Origin: CAG-841 sp963614875 | GTDB taxonomy: Bacteria; Bacillota; Clostridia; Oscillospirales; CAG-272 | Direction: 5' to 3' | Assembly: GCA_963614875.1 (NCBI GenBank) | Contig: CAVEFC010000046.1 | Location: 1-8,523 of the forward strand | Length of the DNA stretch: 8,523 nt | In this document: positions 4,642 through 8,523 of the stretch, in pieces | How the letters are laid out: each line of letters begins with the position of its first letter | Numbering within the stretch: position 1 is the first letter of the stretch | Translations under genes and position numbers: made by a program | The notes under the pieces: model-generated | Told to the model about the DNA's origin: nothing | What the model saw: the letters and a program-made list of their open reading frames with translations, nothing else | Databases searched by the model: none

Positions 4642-6915
4642 ATGAACAAAAACGCAAAATGGATATATTCTCCCAAAAACAAGGATAACAGAGTTATCGT
4701 CTTTTCAAAGAAAATAAATCTTTCTGGCGAAGTTAAAAAGGCAACGCTTTATGCAAGCGCGATAGGACTTTACTTTGCCGAAATAAACGGAGCGCGCGTA
4801 AGCGACGCCGTCTTTGCTCCCGGCTGGACGACGGGAAACGTCCATACTCAGTATCAGAAATACGACGTTACGAAAATGCTCTCCGGAAAGAAAGCCGAGC
4901 TTTCGCTCACAGCCGGAAAAGGCTGGGCGATAGGATTTCTCACATGGGACGAACGTGAGCATCTCTATGCCGACCATATGAGCGTTATCGCCGCGCTTGA
5001 AGTTATCTACGCCGACGGCACAAAGGAAAGCTTCTGCACGGACGAAACGTGGAGCGTTCACACCTCTCACATTATAGATTCCGAAATATATCACGGCGAA
5101 ACGGTCGATCTCACCGCCGATATTATATCTCTCGGCAAAGCCGCCGTCGATACAACCGTAAAAACAAAGCTTTTTGCACAGATCGGCGAATTTGTCCGCG
5201 AGCATGAAAGAATCGCTCCGATGCAGGTTATAATCACACCGAAGGGCGAAAAAGTGATAGACTTCGGTCAGAATATGACAGGCTATGTTGAGGTGCGTAT
5301 CCGCGGAAAACGCGGCGACAGAATAGTTTTCACTCACGCCGAAGTGCTTGACAACGAGGGCAATTTCTACAGCGAAAATATGCGTTCCGCAAGAAACAGA
5401 ATAGAATACGTGCTTTCCGGCGGCGACGATGTTTTCAAGCCTTCGTTCTCGTTTCAGGGCTACAGATATATCCGCCTTGAAGAATATCCGTTTGACACCG
5501 TGGATCCCGATTGCTTTACTTCCGTTGCCGTTTATTCGGATATAAAGCGCACGGGCTTTTTCGCCTGCGGAGACGCAAAGGTAAATCAGCTTTATCACAA
5601 CGTGCTCTGGGGACAGAGAAGCAACTATCTCGACGTTCCCACCGACTGTCCGCAGAGAGACGAGCGTCTCGGCTGGACTGGCGACGCACAGGTTTTCTGC
5701 CGTGCGGGCGCATATAATTTCAACATTAAAAACTTTTTCCGCAAGTGGCTTTCCGACTGCGCCGCCGAGCAGAGTCTCCGCACCGACGGCGGTGTTCCGA
5801 TAGTCGTTCCGAACGGTCTGCGCTCCACGGGCGTCGCGTCCGCCTGGTCAGACTGCGCCGCAATAATTCCGTGGGAAATGTATCTTGCCTACGGCGACAA
5901 AAAAATGCTCCGTGAAAATTATCCCATGATGAAAAAATGGGTAGAATATATCCGTCACGCAGGCACTATCGAATGTCTTTGGACAGACCGCTGGCAGTAC
6001 GGCGACTGGCTCGCTATGGACGGCGAGGGCAACAATCGTTGCACCGGCGCCACGCAATATGACTTTATCGCCTCCGCAATGTACGCAAATTCGGTTCAGT
6101 GCCTGATAAATGCGGGAAAGATTCTCGGAGAAGACGTTTCCGCATACGAAAAGCTGCACGAAAATATAATAATTGCCTTCAACGACAACTTTATGGAGGA
6201 CGGTCTGCCGTGTCTTTCAAAGCATATATCGTGCCGCGCCGAGCAGAACGCAAAGGAACAGCAGATCGTCCGCGGAATAACGCAGACATCACTTACTCTC
6301 ATTCTGAAATTCGGGCTTTATCGCACGGAAGAGGTAAGAAAAAAGGTTGCGGCAAAGCTTGTTGAGCTTATCCACGAAAACGGCGACAGACTGTCCACCG
6401 GATTTGTCGGCACGCCGTACATTCTTCACGTTCTTACGGACAACGGCTATACGGACGTTGCATATACGCTTTTCCTTCAGGAAAAAATGCCGTCGTGGCT
6501 TTATTCCGTAAATCACGGCGCGACTACAATGTGGGAAAGATGGAACTGCGTAAAAGAGGACGGCACCTTCAGCGATGTAAGTATGACGTCGTTCAATCAC
6601 TATGCATACGGCGCTGTTGCCGACTGGCTCTACGGCGACGTTGCGGGAATAGTTTCCCTTTCCGACGGCGCGGGATATTCTCATATCTCCATTGCGCCGA
6701 AGCCTTCTCACAGACTCGGCTTTGCGAATTGCAAAATCGAAACCGAGCATGGCGCGGTAGTTTCAAAGTGGTATTACGGAAAGGAATTCGTCCATTACGA
6801 ATTTGAAATTCCCGAAGGCACAACGGCGGAGCTCAGACTTACCGACGGCACGGAAAAAACTCTTACGTCGGGCAAGTATATGTTCACTTCAAAAGCTCCC
6901 GAATACGATAAATAA
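4642..6915 (+). CDS. GH78 alpha-L-rhamnosidase, cytoplasmic
   Basis: This 757-residue enzyme should release terminal alpha-L-rhamnose from plant glycosides or rhamnogalacturonan fragments by an inverting mechanism. Layout: an N-terminal beta-sandwich (about 30-195), a second beta domain (about 195-300), the (alpha/alpha)6 barrel (about 303-655) and a C-terminal beta domain (about 656-745). The GH78 signature DCPQRDERLGWTGDA is at 335-349, with Asp335, Asp340, Glu341 (expected general acid) and Asp348. GATTMWERWN (626-635) supplies Glu632, the expected general base, and SFNHYAYGAV (650-659) a conserved histidine. There is no signal peptide, so it acts inside the cell on imported substrate. It is shorter than multi-domain homologues of 900-1000 residues. 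The start is fixed by GAAAGGA (4626-4632), nine bases upstream. It heads an operon with two membrane proteins; no rhamnoside transporter or rhamnose catabolic gene is in view. Confidence 0.93.
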   Translation: MNKNAKWIYSPKNKDNRVIVFSKKINLSGEVKKATLYASAIGLYFAEINGARVSDAVFAPGWTTGNVHTQYQKYDVTKMLSGKKAELSLTAGKGWAIGFLTWDEREHLYADHMSVIAALEVIYADGTKESFCTDETWSVHTSHIIDSEIYHGETVDLTADIISLGKAAVDTTVKTKLFAQIGEFVREHERIAPMQVIITPKGEKVIDFGQNMTGYVEVRIRGKRGDRIVFTHAEVLDNEGNFYSENMRSARNRIEYVLSGGDDVFKPSFSFQGYRYIRLEEYPFDTVDPDCFTSVAVYSDIKRTGFFACGDAKVNQLYHNVLWGQRSNYLDVPTDCPQRDERLGWTGDAQVFCRAGAYNFNIKNFFRKWLSDCAAEQSLRTDGGVPIVVPNGLRSTGVASAWSDCAAIIPWEMYLAYGDKKMLRENYPMMKKWVEYIRHAGTIECLWTDRWQYGDWLAMDGEGNNRCTGATQYDFIASAMYANSVQCLINAGKILGEDVSAYEKLHENIIIAFNDNFMEDGLPCLSKHISCRAEQNAKEQQIVRGITQTSLTLILKFGLYRTEEVRKKVAAKLVELIHENGDRLSTGFVGTPYILHVLTDNGYTDVAYTLFLQEKMPSWLYSVNHGATTMWERWNCVKEDGTFSDVSMTSFNHYAYGAVADWLYGDVAGIVSLSDGAGYSHISIAPKPSHRLGFANCKIETEHGAVVSKWYYGKEFVHYEFEIPEGTTAELRLTDGTEKTLTSGKYMFTSKAPEYDK

Positions 6916-6939
6916 TACTCATTTGCGAAAGGAGCGGCT

Positions 6940-7590
6940 ATGACGGGACGCAGGATGTTTCTTTCAGTGTTTGTCGCGACGGAGGCGGCGCTTTATATCG
7001 CTTTTCTTGCGTGCGATATCCGCGGCGGAGCATCCGGAATAAGCACGGCGCTCAAATATGCTTCGATACTTCTCTGCCTTTTTGCAAGCCTTTCCGGCAT
7101 TACAAAAAAGGACGGAAGATACGTCGCCTCGGCGCTTGCGCTCACCGTCTGCGCCGATCTTTTCCTGCTCGTGCTTGACAATTTCTATGCGATCGGCGTC
7201 GCCTTTTTCTGCCCCGTGCAGATAATCTACGCTCTGCGCCTGCGCCGTATGCGAGAAGGAAAAACGCTTTTTGCCCTGCGGGCGCTGCTCTTTGCGGCTA
7301 TGCTCGCGATTGTCTGCGCCGTACAGCCGAGCGCACTGAATATCCTTTCCGCGTTCTATTTTTCGCAGCTTGTCTGCAACGCAATCGAAGCCGCAGACGC
7401 AAAAAACCGACTTTTTTCCGTCGGGCTCCTGCTTTTTGTCTGCTGTGACATCTGCGTCGGACTTTGCAATATTACCTTTCCCTTTCCGGCGTCGGACGCC
7501 GTCTTTCCGATAATACGGATTCTGATGTGGGCATTTTATCTTCCGTCGCAGGTGTTGATAGTGCTTTCGTCGCAAAGGAGGTCATTATGA
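6940..7590 (+). CDS. YhhN/TMEM86-like integral membrane protein
   Basis: This 216-residue protein is almost entirely hydrophobic, with about seven to eight predicted spans. Two motifs resemble the YhhN family (lysoplasmalogenase-like, TMEM86 relatives): CADLFLLVLDNFYAIGVAFF at 71-90, followed by QIIYALR, and GLLLFVCCDICVGL at 162-175, then RILMWAFYLPSQVLIVLS near the C-terminus. Asp73 and Asp170 occupy the positions of the family's conserved acidic residues. TMEM86B hydrolyses the vinyl-ether bond of lysoplasmalogens; bacterial members are less well known. Plasmalogens occur in anaerobic clostridia, which makes that role plausible here. The ATG follows GAAAGGAG (6927-6934) by five bases and begins 24 nt after the rhamnosidase stop. 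The family call is made from motif memory and is moderately secure; the activity is inference. Confidence 0.65.
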   Translation: MTGRRMFLSVFVATEAALYIAFLACDIRGGASGISTALKYASILLCLFASLSGITKKDGRYVASALALTVCADLFLLVLDNFYAIGVAFFCPVQIIYALRLRRMREGKTLFALRALLFAAMLAIVCAVQPSALNILSAFYFSQLVCNAIEAADAKNRLFSVGLLLFVCCDICVGLCNITFPFPASDAVFPIIRILMWAFYLPSQVLIVLSSQRRSL

Positions 7591-8303
7591 GAAAACAAAG
7601 CAGACTTTTGTTTTGCGTGCTTACGGTGGCTCTTGTGTTTTTCGTACTGTCGGCGGCAATCGCAACCGTTCTTCTGCTCAGCCGTCCGTTTTACGCAATA
7701 CATCTCAAAGCGCTCGACCTTGACGAAAACACTCCGTGGACAAAGGACGAAATACTTGACGCCTTCGACGAAATGATAAGCTTTTGTCTTCTCGGAACGC
7801 CTTTCGGCACGGGAGTGCTCAGCTGGTCGGAATCCGGAAAATCGCACTTTGCCGATTGCGCAAAGCTTTTCCGTCTTGATTTTGCCGTGCTTGCCGCTTC
7901 TCTGCTGATACTGACAGCGTGCCTTGTTCTGTATAAGAAGAAAAACATCTCGCCCGTCCGTCCTCTCGGCAGAGGCTGCGCCTTCTGGAGCGGAACACTG
8001 CTTTCAGCCTGCTTTGCCGTCACAGCCGGCATTGTCTGCATTGTCGCGCCGGACTTTGACACCGCCTTTATCATATTCCACGAAATATTCTTCCCGGGAA
8101 AAGACAATTGGTTTTTCGATTACGACACGGACGAAATAATCCGCGTTCTGCCTCAGGTGTTTTTCCGCAATTGCGCAATCGCGATAGTGGCACTTATCCT
8201 GATCGGCTGCGCGGCGCTGATAGCCTGCGATATTCTCCTTTCTTGCTTTTTTGATTTTTGTAGGTTTACAATAGATGTGTTACATAGAATAAAAAAAGAG
8301 TGA
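7587..8303 (+). CDS. DUF1461 / TIGR01906-like integral membrane protein
   Basis: This 238-residue protein has four predicted spans (about 8-31, 98-116, 132-154, 196-219). The large loops carry the family hallmarks: SHFAD (86-90), FHEIFFPGKDNWFFD (164-178) and LPQVFF (188-193). These match the DUF1461/TIGR01906 family of Bacillota, whose function is unknown to me. The true start is the ATG at 7587, which overlaps the stop of the preceding gene as ATGA and follows AAAGGAGGT (7574-7582). An open frame reaching back to 7464 lies inside the upstream gene and is not the start. The last 15-20 codons (from about 8245) change to A/T-rich usage, with AGG, TTA and ATA codons, and run into the probable insertion-sequence edge. 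The native C-terminus may therefore have been replaced. Confidence 0.82.
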   Translation: MRKQSRLLFCVLTVALVFFVLSAAIATVLLLSRPFYAIHLKALDLDENTPWTKDEILDAFDEMISFCLLGTPFGTGVLSWSESGKSHFADCAKLFRLDFAVLAASLLILTACLVLYKKKNISPVRPLGRGCAFWSGTLLSACFAVTAGIVCIVAPDFDTAFIIFHEIFFPGKDNWFFDYDTDEIIRVLPQVFFRNCAIAIVALILIGCAALIACDILLSCFFDFCRFTIDVLHRIKKE

Positions 8304-8368
8304 CGAATGGAGCTTCCTGTGTTACAGTTAAAGTTGCGACACCAACTGAAAGGAAGCACCACTCGTCA
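8301..8368 (+). repeat. Long foldback sequestering a ribosome binding site
   Basis: Bases 8301-8318 pair with 8351-8368 at 16 of 18 positions. Inside the loop a second stem pairs AGTTG (8332-8336) with CAACT (8343-8347). The right arm contains AGGAAG (8351-8356), the ribosome binding site for the ATG at 8368, and its last base is the A of that ATG. Transcripts entering from the upstream operon would fold so as to hide the start, as in the foldback inhibition known for IS10 and IS50. No T-run follows, so it is not an intrinsic terminator. Confidence 0.6.
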
Positions 8369-8442
8369 TGAATACTGTAACACAAACAATGCTGTATCGT
8401 CAAGCCCTAATTAACTATGCAAACATAAAAGTCCTATGGTAA
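8368..8442 (+). pseudogene. Truncated transposase N-terminus (putative)
   Basis: An ATG at 8368 after GAAAGGAAG (8348-8356) opens a 24-codon frame beginning MNTVTQTMLYRQALINYA and ending at TAA 8440-8442. From memory, this opening resembles the N-terminal helix of clostridial DDE transposases or integrases of the IS3/IS481 type, which continue with a helix-turn-helix. Here the resemblance stops after Tyr-Ala and the frame closes six codons later, with no continuation in another frame. It is therefore a remnant, an interrupted copy, or sequence error near a contig end. Family assignment is tentative. Confidence 0.45.
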
Positions 8443-8523
8443 AAAGTCAAGAGGATAATTCAAAAAAAGTCCAATAAAAAGAGCAGGTAAAAGCCAAAGA
8501 AGGGATAAAAAGGGCGCAACAAG

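Larger units (their letters stand above)
8245..8523 (+). mobile_element. Probable edge of a degraded insertion sequence
   Basis: Base composition shifts abruptly from the balanced, C/G-using operon to A/T- and A/G-rich DNA at about 8245. The segment contains a long inverted repeat over a ribosome binding site and a short open frame resembling a transposase start. From 8443 the plus strand is strongly purine-rich with no long frame. No matching right end or target duplication can be seen because the window stops. The left boundary is an estimate from composition. Confidence 0.42.

Noticed and set aside
4705..5598. 297-codon minus-strand frame inside the rhamnosidase gene
   Set aside because: It is antisense to a well-supported GH78 gene, lacks start signals and has no recognisable domain. 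Codon bias of the real gene explains the long frame.
6964..7575. 203-codon minus-strand frame opposite the YhhN-like gene
   Set aside because: It is extremely rich in Lys, Arg and charged residues, as expected of the complement of a hydrophobic membrane-protein gene, and it has no ribosome binding site.
8243..8272. TTGCTT / TACAAT promoter for the transposase-like frame
   Set aside because: Spacing is 18 bp and the -35 is weak. In A/T-rich DNA such matches are common, so it is not listed as a feature.
8301..8368. Foldback as the terminator of the rhamnosidase operon
   Set aside because: The loop is about 32 nt long and no T-run follows the stem. The right arm instead carries a ribosome binding site and start codon.

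Overview
The window looks like chromosomal DNA of an anaerobic, probably gut-associated Bacillota (Clostridia, Oscillospiraceae/Ruminococcaceae-like). The evidence is strong AAAGGAG-type Shine-Dalgarno sites, sigma-A promoters with extended -10 elements, a DarA/PstA-type cyclic-di-AMP receptor, a MarR-MATE efflux pair and an alpha-L-rhamnosidase. Taxonomy is inferred from gene content and signals only. No tRNA, rRNA or CRISPR array is visible.

Layout. (1) 1-11: the first codons of a minus-strand gene that leaves the window. (2) 12-342: an AT-rich divergent control region with a promoter for each side, two short inverted repeats and a 17-bp direct repeat in the leader of the plus-strand gene. 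(3) 343-2219: a two-gene plus-strand operon. It encodes an XRE-family HTH protein with a four-cysteine putative zinc ribbon and a multi-spanning membrane tail, followed 32 nt later by a lipoprotein with one Listeria-Bacteroides (InlB B-repeat-like) domain. (4) 2226-2263: a strong hairpin that can terminate transcription from both directions. (5) 4426-2268, minus strand: a tightly packed operon of a DarA/PstA-like c-di-AMP receptor, a MarR regulator and a MATE efflux pump. It is driven by a consensus promoter carrying two 12-bp perfect palindromes. (6) 4557-8303, plus strand: an operon of cytoplasmic GH78 alpha-L-rhamnosidase, a YhhN/TMEM86-like membrane protein and a DUF1461 (TIGR01906-like) membrane protein. 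The last two overlap by 4 nt (ATGA). (7) About 8245 to 8523: an abrupt shift to A/T- and purine-rich sequence. It contains a long foldback over a ribosome binding site and a 24-codon open frame resembling the start of a transposase, probably the edge of a decayed or interrupted insertion sequence.

How the parts may work together. The minus operon would put a multidrug pump under its MarR partner, in the manner of mepR-mepA, with a c-di-AMP receptor co-transcribed from the first position. That placement is unexpected. The HTH-lipoprotein pair could be a small envelope-stress or surface-sensing unit, because the regulator is membrane-anchored and the partner is exported. The rhamnosidase has no signal peptide, so it would act on imported rhamnosides. 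The reason for its linkage to two integral membrane proteins is not evident from the sequence.
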